Source: Glandiceps talaboti (taxonomy: Eukaryota; Hemichordata; Enteropneusta; Spengelidae). Taken from it: a stretch of DNA of 64,000 nucleotides. Where the stretch lies: positions 22,540,635-22,604,634 of the forward strand of contig NC_135566.1 of the NCBI RefSeq assembly GCF_964340395.1, given 5' to 3'. A model generated the notes under the pieces. The model was not told the origin of the DNA, searched no databases, and was given only the letters and a program-made list of their open reading frames with translations. Below are positions 1-13,500 of the stretch, piece after piece (the stretch's first letter is position 1; the number at the start of each line of letters is the position of its first letter). The translations under genes were made by a program, and so were the position numbers.

Positions 1-1287
1 CCATGGCTATGTATATATGTATCCTTATGGTATACTTGGATAGCTATATTCCGCATATATGTGTTCATATACATAACAGTATATACGTATACACACATAC
101 TGTGTAAGTATATTTGTTCACACATATCGGTATCAAATACAGTATATGCCCACACACTATATGTAATGTGTGTTCATAAATATGCTACATGCTATACAAC
201 TTTGCTGGTGAACCAATGTATTACGTCAAGCTTTTGTTCCAAACACAAAACTTGAAATTCGTGACTTGAAATTTTCGACTGAGATGGAGACGGAGTGCAA
301 TGCAAACTTCCAGTCACATATGACCCCTCATTAAGCTTTTACGTGTCTGTAAGGTCACTAGTTTTGAATAATTATTGACAAATAGTTCTGAACCCGAATT
401 AAACCAAGTACAACATTTGAAACCCATCGGACTAAAGTAATTGATGAGGTCGTTTTCATGAAGACTGTTATCTCTCTTATCTCAGATCTCTTTCTCTGTA
501 CAAAGTTCATTTTCGGGTTTTCAAGATGTTGTCGAGTGCCGTCAAGTATTTAAGTTCTTTTCTAAGGATCTTTCTTTTCTACTCCGTCTTGTTTGTCATA
601 AACTCCCCTCTGTTTCTGTTCAAGTTCTGTCTTCCATTTGTTCAATTCTTCAATTTTTTCACGATTCCCAGTTGAAATGATGAAAAGAAGTTAATGATAC
701 ATAAGTTTATGGGTTGTTTTTTATCAGCGATACGTTACTCTATGTATTAGACATAGTACAAACAACGCTCCATAACATTGGAGAATAAAATCAGTGAAAG
801 TATTGATAATATATACCTTTGGATATCTTATTTGACAAGAAAAGAATTCCTATCTTACCTCGAGTACATGTTGTTAACATTGACAAAGAAGCTTGTCTTG
901 AGAAATCATTTTCAATGTAATATAAGTGCATATATACGACACATAAGTTTGCTATAACTGCTAAAACAGCCAACATTTCCCACGTTCTATTTACATTGTC
1001 ATCTTTCGATTCGTTGCTCTCGAACTTCGTGTTGCTATATATATACATAGCTTTGTCCGTCTAGAGACAAGACTCTCCTTCGAGGGATTTCTATGTTCAA
1101 TTGCGAATTCATTGCTTTCCGTGAATTATCAAGTTCAGCTATTTGCTTAGTTATCGTGAACAAGTATTTGTGAATTGTGTGGGTATTTTTGTCTGAAGCT
1201 ATCCGGTTTATTCTGTCTACGTGAACTTTCTTTTGTAACAATTAGAGGGGGACTTCTAATGTTAAGGTAACCCTCCTCCATGTTACA

Positions 1288-1288
<1 letters not shown>
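1..1288. other. unannotated AT-rich flank
   Basis: This is the 3' flank beyond the RNFT-like gene. Short TATATG/ACATAC purine-pyrimidine words occur at 1-180. No frame with recognisable protein features and no obvious inverted repeat was found. Confidence 0.5.

Positions 1289-1368
<80 letters not shown>
1289..1368. repeat. (CT)n microsatellite
   Basis: About 40 uninterrupted CT dinucleotides. The Arg-Glu runs in translated frames are products of this repeat. Confidence 0.98.
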
Positions 1369-1370
<2 letters not shown>

Positions 1371-3080
1371 CTTTGTGCACGGGATCGACTTAGACTTTTA
1401 GAGAATTGGTTATGCTAAATTTAAAACTGAAATTAGCAAATTATTACATATTAATATGGTAATTATCCAAACTAAAATTTGTGCACATCACAAAAACGAG
1501 TATTGCTATCAGAAAAGTTTAATTCAATATTTATCAATTGAAATTTTGAACACAAATATTATGGTTCACCAAACTTCTGTTTCTATCTCAAGCAGGGATT
1601 ACAAAGTTTAGAAAAGGGAATATAATTTGTCAAGCAAAAGCATTTTTAGTCCCCCAAAGAACAAGACAAGAAAGGGTCAGACCCTTTTTAGGGTGTGTAG
1701 TATGACAACAGTTTGGGTTTTTGGGGTTTCAACATAGCCTCCCTATGTCATTTCACAAAGAGTTGCCCACCTCATCCCGGGATACATGGTCATGTGAACA
1801 ACATTAATGAAAGTGGTTTATTTTGCCAATACTAGTTCAAAGAAGCACACTTAAGATAAATTTTCTTTGCTGGCCATTCTATTAAATTCTATCTTAATAA
1901 CAATAATGATAATAACAATAACTTTAGGGTAATAATAATAACATATCATAAATAATCACTAATAAGTAATAAGTACTAATAAATAATAATATATAATAAA
2001 TAAGCACATAATTAGGCACCAATGACTATTAATTTATCTAATTCTACTTTCTAATTAATTGCACTTGAATTTGAAATAGTATTGGCATTATGGATTACTC
2101 TCATTATACATGTTCATATGACATCATTAAATTATTTAGAAAATAAATTAAAAATTAAGAGAACATCTGTGTGTGAAATGATACTAGGAAGTTTTGCTGA
2201 GATCACCAAGCCCAAACTGTTGTCACACCATATACCCAAAAATGGAGACAATTTCTAATACTAACTTTATAGCACAAAATAGATACTCAACAGATCTATG
2301 ATACATACAGACGGCAGTTTGTACGATGAAATAGCTAAAAACCGATCAAATTAATTGTCTTTTGGCAAATGAAATCTCACTTTTAAGAATTGTAACAACT
2401 TTTTGAAAATTAAAGAATTATTCAAAGCTGCAATTGAAGCAAAATCTCTCAGTTGAGCAGGGTTTTCCAAACTTTTCCAGCCGAGAAAAGTATACACAAA
2501 AAAGCACTGCTTTCAATAGACCACCCCCACCCCCATACTTCTGCAAAAAACAATTTTTAAATTCCCTGAGATAGGCCAAAAATACACATTATGATAACAC
2601 ATACAAATTCTACCCACTTTGTACAACTTTAATCAAAGTTTTCATGTCATATTAATCAATTTGATAGTGTATAAATGCTTTCACTTGACTTATTCTCGGT
2701 CGATTTTTCAGGAAGATATAGTAAGACAATAAGAAATCAATTAATTATACAGTTTATGCAAATTTATACATGCAGTTCTTTCTTTAGAGTAGTTTCCCAA
2801 ACCTGTGCAAGTGTACCTTAGTCAAGAGTTCCTTTCTTCCATTCATCCCATTTCGTAAAGAATTATCGTCTAAAAATTAGAACCTTGAAAATTTAATATC
2901 AGCCATATGGGAGCACTTTGGTAAATGTAATTTATATTGAATGTATTTCTTCATTATTTATCAATAAAACATAACATTAACAAAACTGTATTAATAAAAT
3001 TTGCATGCAAGTTTATTTTCAGGAAGCCAGGCTTGACAAAGATGGACAAATAATGGGAAATGTAAGTCAAAAACCTTCAT
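1369..3080. other. AT-rich non-coding stretch
   Basis: It contains AAT/ATA-rich low complexity at about 1890-2010. No gene, RNA gene or structured repeat was recognised. Confidence 0.5.
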
Positions 3081-4185
3081 TTTCGTAAGGGTACGGGACG
3101 GTATTAAAATACAAATGTCTGTCTGTCTGTGTGTGTGTCTGTGTGTCTGTCTGTCTGTGTCATCATTTTCTAAAATTTGGCTGGCTCAATTGTAATGAAA
3201 TTTGGAATATATAATCTTTAGGGTAATAGCTAGACCTGATTAGGTTTTCAGTCAGATCGGTTAATGTTTAATTAGAGAAATTTGCATATTAATGAAATCA
3301 AATAATTAAGCAATATCTTAAGACTGCATACTTCAATTTCAATATAATTTAGTATATTCGTTATAACAACATACATTTGTCCAATAAAATTTGATGATGT
3401 ACCTTACAGCGTTAACGAATAATTTGCATAATCAATTATTTTTGGTAATTAGGCTATATCTTAACAATGCATACTTCATATTCAACATAATTTAGTACAT
3501 ACATTAACCATAAGAAATCACATATGTCCTATAAAGTTAGTTGATGTACCTTACAGTGTTAATGAAAAATTTGCATAATTAATGATTTTCGGTAATTAGG
3601 CTATATCATAAGAATACATACTTCAATTTCAATATAATTCAGTACACATGTTAACAATAACAATCGCACATGTCCTGTAAAGCTTGTTGATGTACCTTTC
3701 AGTGTTAATGAATAATTTGCATAATTAATTATTCTTGGTAATTAGGCTATATCTTACGACTGCATACTTCAATTTCAATACAATTCAGTACATACATTAA
3801 CCATAACAAATTGTGTATGTCCTATAAAGTTAGTTGATGTACCTTAGTGTTAATGAATAATTTGCATAATTAATGATTTTCGGTAATTAGGCTATATCTT
3901 AAGACTGTATGCTTCAATTTCAATACAAATTAGTACATTGCTTTGGACAAATCTTCACATCAACAGAATAAAGGTAAATAATTGGAAGATTTCCCTGAGA
4001 TGGGTCTGTTTGTGACTGGAAACCCCTAACAATTGATCTATTTTTTGGATTGTACATTAGTAGATGTTTTCAACTTGGGCTGCACACCTTTGTATGAAAT
4101 ACAGGTGAGTATACAATGATGGAGGGATGCATGCATGCACACACAAGCAGACACATGGACATGTGCATTTGACCAAATACAGTAG

Positions 4186-4216
<31 letters not shown>
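4186..4216. repeat. poly(C) tract
   Basis: 31 consecutive C residues, lying between the two arms of the foldback pair. The minus strand is poly(G) and could form a quadruplex. Confidence 0.97.
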
Positions 4217-4340
4217 TTCATCCCTGGGCTTCGTTCATTGGGAATATATATTTGGGTGAGAATACCCATTGTCTTGGAAGATGTCAACAAAGTTTATCTC
4301 GACAAAATAATGATTGTACTTAAAATATGGCTATTGACTA

Positions 4341-4620
4341 TCACCCGGTAATAGCACTACTGCAAGAACTGTGGGAATTGAATGCTAGCACCCGGTAATA
4401 GCACTACTACCAGAAATGTGGGAATTGAATACTAGCACCCGGTAATAGCACTACTGCAAGAACTGTGGGAATTGAATACTCGCACCCAGTAATAGCACTA
4501 CTACAAGAAATGTGGGAATTGAATGCTAGCACCCGGTAATAGCACTACTACCAGAAATGTGGGAATTGAATACTAGCACCTGGTAATAGCACTATCACAA
4601 GAAATGTGGGAATTGAATCC
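4341..4620. repeat. 47-bp tandem repeat, about 6 copies
   Basis: The unit reads CACCCGGTAATAGCACTACT followed by a variable 10-mer and GTGGGAATTGAATACTAG. Copies alternate between GCAAGAACT and ACCAGAAAT versions, suggesting an older dimer. Confidence 0.92.
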
Positions 4621-5654
4621 ATGGGATTTTAACAATTTTCAGAATGTTGGAATTATCAAAAATATTTCCTCCACAAATTCCTAATATTGTTGAAAATGTT
4701 TTGCCCATGTAGCCAGATCTATAGATGCCATGTGGTGAAGTCATTACTATCTCAATTCACTATATATAGCTACTTGACTATCTTTAAAACCTAAAACAAT
4801 AATAAATATGATGTGTACACTTCATAACCAAATGTCCTGTTTGCAAATGTACTGCAATGTGAGATTTCCATCCAAGGGTTATTGTCCAATGCATTAAAGG
4901 GGATAAACTAAAGGGCAAGTTACTACTAATGGAAATAATGGCATTTTTGTGTATAAATGAATTATATTGAAATTGAAGTATGTATTCTTAAAATATTTCC
5001 TAATTACCGAAAATCATTAATTATGCAAATTATTCATTAACAGTTGTAATATACATCAACAAACTTGATAGGAGATATATGTTTTCTTATGGTTAACGTA
5101 TGTACTAAATTATATTGAATTTGAAGTATGCATTAGATACAGCCTAATTACTAAAATAAATTAATTATGCAAATTATTCATTAACACTGTAAGGTACATC
5201 AACAAATTTCATAGGACAAATGTACATACTAAATTATATTGAAATTGAAGTATGCAGTCTTCAGATATTGCTTAATTAGTTGATTTTATTGATATGCAAA
5301 TTTCCCTAATTAAACATTAGCAGATCTGGCTCAAAATCTAATCAGGTCTAGCCATTACCCTAAAGATTATACATTCCAAATTTAATTACAATTGAGCCTG
5401 CCGATTTTTAGAAAATGATGACACACACACACACACATTTCTGCCCTTCCTTATGGAACGAAAAAATAAGACTTTGCACAAAACACAGTGTCCCTAACAT
5501 ACTTTTACTGTGACTGAATGGTGACAGGATTTTGAAAGAAATTTGTTGCTACAAATAAATACTAAAAAGTGTCTGTCATATGCAGGAAATGGGGGGATTT
5601 TGATAATTGCCCCTGAAAGTGAAAATCAAGGTCAGACGTCAGTGTTTAAAAATA

Positions 5655-6550
5655 GTGCCAATGGCATTGTAGCACAACAGTACAGTTTTTAAAAATGTTT
5701 ACCAACATGCTGATCCACGCTAGGTATAGGTGTTCATTTGCTGAATAACTATCCAGTTGCCTATCCAACCATGTTGCTATCTTTGCAATATACGTGATCA
5801 TTAGGCTGTTGCTATGGGGGAGGTCATGTTGCTACACATATCTGCATACACTTGTTGGAATGTTTGTTCACTTGTCTATGAATCCCTGATGTTATCTTTG
5901 TGATATACATCATCATTTGGCTGTTGGTTGCTAGGGACATTTGCATACATTTTTGAATGTCTATTCACATGCTATTCTCGCTGCCAGACTCATGACTATC
6001 ATCCCTAAGCTTTATATGCCGAGCGGCGAAACCGCGAGAAGAGAGGGACTTGTCTTGTCACTCGACATGCATAAAAAGATTAGGGATGATAGTTACGAGT
6101 CTGGCAGCGAGACTATTCACATGTCTACCAGATGATGTTGTTATTTTACAAAATATACTAGCGTTTAGTAGTTGCTATGGGCATGGTCATGGTTGCTAGG
6201 GTCAATTTTGTCAAAAAATTTAAACATCTGTAGAACAACATGTCTAGAGACATCTCATCTTTTTAGCTTTTTTTAGGTACAAGTTTTTGACCAAAATTCT
6301 CATTTTTCCACCTAATTTGCATATTACTGATGAGATCATATATGCTTAATATTTCTTTCTCTATACACCCACAGATGCATCCTTGTTAAATTTCAGCCCA
6401 ATCTGCTAAAACATTTTCGAATTAAACATTTTTGACAAAAAAGACACATTTTTAGCCCTAATTTGCATTAATATTGATGGAATCATCATTTCATGAAGAA
6501 ATCTTAATCTAGATACCCCTAAGAACATTCCAACCAAATTTCTGACAATC
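5655..6550 (+). mobile_element. TAGCACAACTG-type element, 3' end replaced by satellite
   Basis: It begins GTGCCAATGGCATTG then TAGCACAACAG and carries repeated modules with TTGGCTGTTG, GCTATGGGC and GTCATGTTGCTA. It then shows the ACATTTTTAGCCCTAATTTG block shared with the copies at 34.3 and 57 kb. It stops at CAATCTG, where the 44/45-bp satellite begins. Confidence 0.7.
5976..6112. mobile_element. MITE with about 33-bp terminal inverted repeats
   Basis: The ends are TCTCGCTGCCAGACTC and GAGTCTGGCAGCGAGA, with the inversion continuing through TATCATCCCTAA. The word CTATTCACATG (11 bp) occurs at 5961-5971 and 6113-6123, a candidate target duplication. An extra CTAT separates the left copy from the repeat. 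It is inserted in the TAGCAC-type element. Confidence 0.85.
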
Positions 6551-6556
6551 TGTATA

Positions 6557-9349
6557 CAGTATACAAAGGACTGTCATTGTGAGGGATTGTTTGACAGTAT
6601 ACCTTACCAAAGACTGTCATTGTAAGGGATTGTTTGACAGTATACCTTACCAAAGACTGTCATTGTAAGGGATTGTTTGACAGTATACCTTACCAAAGGA
6701 CTGTCATTGTGAGGGATTGTTTGACAGTATACCTTACCAAAGACTGTCATTGTAAGGGATTGTTTGACAGTATACCTTACCAAAGGACTGTCATTGTGAG
6801 GGATTGTTTGACAGTATACCTTACCAAAGACTGTCATTGTAATGGATTGTTTGACAGTATACCTTACCAAAGGACTGTCATTGTGAGGGATTGTTTGACA
6901 GTATACCTTACCAAAGGACTGTCATTGTAAGGGATTGTTTGACAGTATACCTTACCAAAGGACTGCCATTGTGAGGGATTGTTTGACAGTATACCTTACC
7001 AAAGGACTGTCATTGTGAGGGATTGTTTGGCAGTATACCTTACAAAAGGACTGTCATTGTGAGGGATTGTTTGACAGTATACCTTACCAAAGGACTGTCA
7101 TTGTAAGGGATTGTTTGACAGTATACCTTACCAAAGGACTGTCATTGTAAGGGATTGTTTGCCAGTATACCTTACCAAAGACTGTCATTGTGAGGGATTG
7201 TTTGACAGTATACCTTACCAAAGACTGTCATTGTAAGGGATCGTTTGACAGTATACCTTACCAAAGACTGTCATTGTGAGGGATTGTTTGACAGTATACC
7301 TTACCAAAGACTGTCATTGTAAGGGATCGTTTGACAGTATACCTTACCAAAGGACTGCCATTGTAAGGGATTGTTTGACAGTATACCTTACCAAAGGACT
7401 GTCATTGTGAGGGATTGTTTGACAGTATACCTTACCAAAGACTGTCATTGTGAGGGATCGTTTGCCAGTATACCTTACCAAAGACTGTCATTGTAAGGGA
7501 TTGTTTGACAGTATACCTTACCAAAGACTGTCATTGTAAGGGATTGTTTGACAGTATACCTTACCAAAGGACTGCCATTGTGAGGGATTGTTTGACAGTA
7601 TACCTTACCAAAGACTGTCATTGTAAGGGATTGTTTGACAGTATACCTTACCAAAGACTGTCATTGTGCGGGATTGTTTGGCAGTATACCTTACCAAAGG
7701 ACTGTCATTGTAAGGGATTGTTTGACAGTATACCTTACCAAAGACTGTCATTGTGAGGGATTGTTTGACAGTATACCTTACCAAAGACTGTCATTGTGAG
7801 GGATTGTTTGACAGTATACCTTACCAAAGGACTGTCATTGTAAGGGATTGTTTGACAGTATACCTTACCAAAGACTGTCATTGTGAGGGATTGTTTGACA
7901 GTATACCTTACCAAAGGACTGCCATTGTAAGGGATTGTTTGACAGTATACCTTACCAAAGGACTGTCATTGTGAGGGATTGTTTGACAGTATACCTTACC
8001 AAAGGACTGTCATTGTGAGGGATTGTTTGACAGTATACCTTACCAAAGGACTGTCATTGTGAGGGATTGTTTGACAGTATACCTTACCAAAGGACTGTCA
8101 TTGTGAGGGATTGTTTGACAGTATACCTTACCAAAGGACTGTCATTGTGAGGGATTGTTTGACAGTATACCTTACCAAAGACTGTCATTGTGAGGGATCG
8201 TTTGACAGTATACCTTACCAAAGACTGTCATTGTAAGGGATTGTTTGACAGTATACCTTACCAAAGGACTGTCATTGTAAGGGATTGTTTGACAGTATAC
8301 CTTACCAAAGGACTGTCATTGTGAGGGATTGTTTGACAGTATACCTTACCAAAGGACTGTCATTGTGAGGGATTGTTTGACAGTATACCTTACCAAAGGA
8401 CTGTCATTGTGAGGGATTGTTTGACAGTATACCTTACCAAAGGACTGTCATTGTGAGGGATTGTTTGACAGTATACCTTACCAAAGGACTGTCATTGTAA
8501 GGGATTGTTTGACAGTATACCTTACCAAAGACTGTCATTGTAAGGGATTGTTTGACAGTATACCTTACCAAAGACTGTCATTGTAAGGGATTGTTTGACA
8601 GTATACCTTACCAAAGGACTGTCATTGTAAGGGATTGTTTGACAGTATACCTTACCAAAGGACTGTCATTGTGAGGGATTGTTTGAGAGTATACCTTACC
8701 AAAGGACTGTCATTGTAAGGGATTGTTTGACAGTATACCTTACCAAAGGACTGTCATTGTGAGGGATTGTTTGAGAGTATACCTTACCAAAGGACTGTCA
8801 TTGTGAGGGATTGTTTGACAGTATACCTTACCAAAGACTGTCATTGTAAGGGATTGTTTGACAGTATACCTTACCAAAGGACTGTCATTGTAAGGGATTG
8901 TTTGACAGTATACCTTACCAAAGGACTGTCATTGTAAGGGATTGTTTGACAGTATACCAAAGGACTGCCATTGTGAGGGATTGTTTGACAGTATACCTTA
9001 CCAAAGGACTGTCATTGTGAGGAATTGTTTGACAGTATTACCTTACCAAAGGACTGTCATTGTAAGGGATTGTTTGACAGTATACCTTACCAAAGGACTG
9101 TCATTGTAAGGGATTGTTTGACAGTATACCTTACCAAAGGACTGTCATTGTAAGGGATTGTTTGACAGTATACCTTACCAAAGGACTGCCATTGTGAGGG
9201 ATTGTTTGACAGTATACCTTACCAAAGGACTGTCATTGTAAGGGATTGTTTGACAGTATACCTTACCAAAGGACTGTCATTGTAAGGGATTGTTTGACAG
9301 TATACCTTACCAAAGACTGTCATTGTAAGGGATCGTTTGACAGTATACC
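6557..9349. repeat. 2.8-kb satellite of 44/45-bp units, about 63 copies
   Basis: The unit reads GACTGTCATTGTRAGGGATT, then GTTTGACAGTATACC, then TTACCAAAG. Two length classes (AAAGACTG and AAAGGACTG) and a G/A dimorphism (GTGAGG and GTAAGG) are interspersed along the array. Each unit contains inverted pairs ACTGTCA/TGACAGT and GTAAGG/CCTTAC in interleaved order. Open frames here are repeat artefacts. Confidence 0.98.
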
Positions 9350-9351
9350 AA

Positions 9352-10464
9352 TTTATGCAAATTTATAAAATGATGTATCACAATTGAAATTTTACTTATT
9401 ACTAAATGGATATTTGGATATTTATTGGCACATCATGTCATAAATTTCATTTTCCTAGAGTTTCCAGGACTTTGGAACAATGTAGGAAATCAGACTCTTA
9501 CAAATGAATAACTAAATACAGACGTATATTTTGTCCAAACTCAACTTGAGCTATGCTAAATATTGATAGACAAATGCCAGTTTTCATTTATTTAGTCAGT
9601 TAGGATCTACAGGAATTAATTGCATGTTTTTTCATAACATTATTGATACAATTCAAAGAAGTACTGTATATATTATACATCTGTTTGTAAATAGCTAATG
9701 AAACTTAAAGACAAAGTTGGTGGCAGCATTCCCTTTTCATGTGCTTCACAGTCAGTTATGATTATTTGGGGTGCTCTGGTTTGTAGATCCAGCATTGATT
9801 TTATCATATATACTTTGGAAGTGCCACCATAGTGAGAAAACACTATAAGTCACTAGATGACTCAAGTACATTGTAGTGACAAAACACCATTATAATTATG
9901 AGTATGCTCCAATTGAATTAAGACAAATGTTGGAGAACAATATTATTATACCTCTGTATCCACAATTTTATGAACAAGTGGGAAAATAAATTATGGTTGG
10001 AATGTTCTAACTTATATTTTGAGCATCACAGAACCAGTGATGTCGACACAGGTTTTCATGACATACATGTATAACCACCAAGGTATACAATTCATATTTT
10101 CTGTTCAAAGACAATACCATGGCTTGTGTATGATATAGTAGTTGAAACGTTTCACTTCTTTCATTGTCTGAATCACATTCAAGTTAGCACATCCTTTGGC
10201 TTAGTAAGGTATTGAATAATCAAATAACACCAATCCTGATATTTTTTCCACAGAAATGTTGAGGAAGCAGAGATTTCCATTTTGTAACCCACTAACGTGT
10301 CAAATATTGTGGGGATGAATGTTGAGGAAGCAGAGATTTCCATTTTGTAACCCACTAACGTGTCAAATATTGTGGGGATGAATGTTGTAAAACTATTTTT
10401 TCCACAGAATCTCATCAAAGAATATTTGAGAAAGTACATTGTACAATCTTTGTGCACTGTAACT
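9352..10464. other. 3' flank or 3' UTR region of the RNFT-like gene
   Basis: This sequence is downstream of the TGA and mostly unique. The exception is a perfect direct duplication of about 62 bp at 10256-10382 (ATGTTGAGGAAGCAGAGATT ... TATTGTGGGGATGA). Confidence 0.5.
10256..10382. repeat. two-copy tandem duplication (about 62 bp) in the 3' region
   Basis: Two identical copies of AATGTTGAGGAAGCAGAG... through ...TGTGGGGATG lie head to tail about 85 bp beyond the stop codon. They are probably transcribed in the 3' UTR. Perfect identity suggests a recent duplication. Confidence 0.93.
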
Positions 10465-10596
10465 TCAATAGAGTTGTATGTAGACTGCAGTAGCACCATC
10501 TTTCCATGACGGGTCCTCAGCTATCTTAGCTCTACACATTGGACAAGTCCTTTCTCTGTCAAACCATATAGATACACATTCCTCACAAAATATATG
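10465..10596 (-). CDS. RNFT: RNFT-like exon 8 (second half of RING, stop codon)
   Basis: 132 bases including TGA; acceptor TTTCAG. It encodes [12 protein letters not shown], then RTCPMCR and the tail [13 protein letters not shown]. The RING His and four cysteines are present, so the domain is intact. No clear AATAAA was seen close downstream; minus-strand AATAAA words near 9590 and 9413 are possible poly(A) signals. Confidence 0.95.
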   Translation of the reverse strand, partial: HIFCEECVSIWFDRERTCPMCRAKIAEDPSWKDGATAVYIQLY

Positions 10597-13500
10597 CTGA
10601 AAGAAAGGACATACATTATATATATTAAAATCATAAAGTCACCTCTCATGAAGTTGTAACCATTGCATCCTGGACAGAGTCTCTGATGTAATGTTGCTGA
10701 AAATGTCACTACAGTTACAGGATTACTAGTATCTAGTACACAATATACAACATTAAGATAACCCACCTTGCATGCATGTAACATAATGGGATCGGCAAAA
10801 TCTTCTTGGCATATAGGACATGCACTTCCCGCAGCCAACATTTGTTCCTTACTTGGTGGATTACCATAATGCTAACAAAAAGAAATTAAACAAATTGTGT
10901 CAATGACATTGTAGCCTAACTTTTCGTTTTTGTGAAAATTAAAAAAATGTTTATCCATATACCAATCCATCATTTTAGTGTTACTATGTACAGTCTCTTA
11001 GTTGCTGGGTGATATGTAGTGTTTTGAATATTTATCTACTTGCCTAACTACCACTGTTGTTGGCTTTGCCATATAAACCATTTGGTTGTTGCTATGGGAG
11101 GGTCATGCTGCTGGGATTTACGTGTCTACATTTTTACCCATCAAGAATATTTATCCACATCTAACCCATCCGGGATTTTATCTTTGCACGAACACCATCA
11201 TTTGACTGTTGCTATGGATGTAGTTTTGTTGCTAGGCATATTTGCATATATTTCAAAATGTTTATTCACTTGCCTACCTATCCCTATTTTCTTCTTTGCT
11301 ATATACATCATTTGACTATTGCTATGGGCATCTTTTTTTCTTTTTTTAAAAAATTAAATTGATATTCAGCCAAGATTATTATTAACTTTATTTTTTGCAA
11401 CCAAACACAAAGAGGTGGTTGAAATCATACAATTTAAAATCGCAAATACACAGGAATACACTGACTAAAAGAGTACAGACATCAAGGCTAAAATGTTTAA
11501 GAATGATTCCTAGTGAAAGGTTACAAAGCTAAAGAAAGGTAAGACATAAAAATATACTGATTACTGTTAAAAAGGTCTATACAAGCTCGAAAACATTCTG
11601 CCAAGCCATCATTGGTAATTGTACAAAGCGTATGGTATGAAACTGTTTTTGAATCGTTCTGTTCTACATCTGAGAATACTATATTTTTTGAGTGACAGGT
11701 CTTCCTTGTTGAGATTGGATTGATTTAATTTGTAATTACTAATGCATATTTCCCCCAAAAAATGATTGGCATATTGTATCTCTCCTCTGCGTTAGAGTTT
11801 TGATATTGGTAGGGACACATTCCGGATATGTCTGAGGAAAAATAATCCGGAATGCTCTTTTTTGTACCATCTCAATTTGTTGTGCTTGATCACTTGTAAG
11901 TGCATTATGCCACAGTGGACAAGCGTATTTTACCACTGGTCGTATAATTGAGGTATAGTACAGCAATAAGTGCTTAGTACTCAATCCTGATCTCTTGAGT
12001 AGAGTAAGAAAATACAGCCGTTTAGATGCTTTACTGTATATATAATCAACATGATCTGACCATGAAAAAGTATTATTTATCATTACCCTGAGAAGTTTCT
12101 GAACAGTGATTCTTTCGACGACTGTGTCATTTAATTTGGTGAGGGGAATTTCTCGTTGGTCTTCTTGCTAGACATACCTGTTGAATGTCTATTCACTTTC
12201 CTACCCTTACTGTTGTTTGGCTGTTGCTAAGGGCATGGTCATGCCAATTATATTGATATATTTCAAACAATGTCTGCAGAATAACACCTCTAGAAACATT
12301 CCCACCAAATTTCACTACCATTCAGCATGAATAGATTCTCTGTAATCTTGGAGCACTGATAAGCTTTAAACCATGTGTCATGATAATACTTTGTCTAGCT
12401 TTCCAGTGGTCATTACTAGTAATCCATAATAGATTTTCACAACTATTTTAAAACTACTAGTTTGATGTGAAATTATTTGGTACAATGCTTTGGACTACTG
12501 GAATTTTTAACCCCTGCATAATTAAAATACCGCCAATGCCATTGTCGCACAACTATAGTTGGCTGTTGCTATGGCTGTGGTCTTGTTGCTGGGAATATTG
12601 CTGAGCATATGGGCATACAATTTTGGAATCTTTTACTAATTTTCCTACCATTTCCAGATTTCATCTTCGCAATATAAACCATTATTTAGCCATTGCTATG
12701 GGCGTGGCACTGTTGCTAGGTATATTTGCATACATTTTTATCTCCTGTAAGGGAGGTATAAAATGACAGTCTAGTCCAGTCATTTTATGCAAAACAAGCC
12801 ATTGAGAATGACATAGTCCCCGCTATGATTGGGTTTTAAGGAATTAGCACTACTCTGATCATGCAACAACACTTGTGAACCTAAATCAAACAGACTTAGA
12901 TATGTTGTGTCTGCTTGTCGGACATGGAACATGCCTACAACAATAAAGGATTGGTCGGGTATGGGGGATCATATCAATATGAAAATGGATATGCAAATGT
13001 ATGTCATAGAACACTGTCCTAATACCAACTCTGAATGAGATCTGTTCAAGCATGTCTGAGTTATGGCTTTGGACATTGAAAAATTGCAAACAAAGTGGCT
13101 GCCAGGCAGCCATATTGGATCGTATCACAACAACAATGAATATGCACATGTATGTCATAGAACACTGTCCTAATACCAACTTTGAATGAGATCTGTTCAA
13201 GCATGTCTGAGTTATGGCTTTGGACATGGAAAATTTGCAAACAAAATGGCTGCCAGGCAGCCATATTGGATCGTATCACAATGAAAATGGATATGCACAT
13301 GTATGTCATAGAACACTGTCCTAATACCAACTTTGAATGAGATCTGTTCAAGCATGTCTAAGTTATGGCTTTGGACATGAAAATTCACAAACAAAATGGC
13401 TGCCAGGCGGCCATATTGGATCGTATCATGACAACAATGAATATGCACATATATGCCATAGAACACTGTCCTAATACCACCTTTGAATGAGATCTGTTTG

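Larger units (their letters stand above)
3080..5470. mobile_element. two inverted copies of a microsatellite-bearing tandem-core element (foldback pair)
   Basis: The left arm, about 3085-3960, has TTCGTAAGGG, a TGTC/TG run at 3115-3160 and GGCTGGCTCAATTGTAATGA. About five degenerate cores follow at roughly 145-bp spacing (core starts near 3313, 3451, 3599, 3745, 3889). Each core carries AATTTGCATAATTAATGATT and GGTAATTAGGCTATATCTTA. The right arm, about 4930-5465, is the reverse complement, with fewer cores, and ends in a CA run and TTCCTTATGGAA. The architecture resembles the pearl/HINE-type non-autonomous elements of marine invertebrates (flank, microsatellite, tandem core); membership is inferred. 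Confidence 0.7.

Noticed and set aside
1147-1380. Arg-Glu repeat protein
   Set aside because: Translation of the CT microsatellite.
6604-7974. Several frames of 73-98 residues on both strands
   Set aside because: Artefacts of the 44/45-bp satellite.
6557-9349. CRISPR-like array
   Set aside because: Units are contiguous without unique spacers, the DNA is eukaryotic and no cas genes are present.
10521-10841. 106-residue frame starting [12 protein letters not shown] as a stand-alone RING protein
   Set aside because: It reads through intron 7; the true structure is exon 7 spliced to exon 8, which supplies the rest of the RING.
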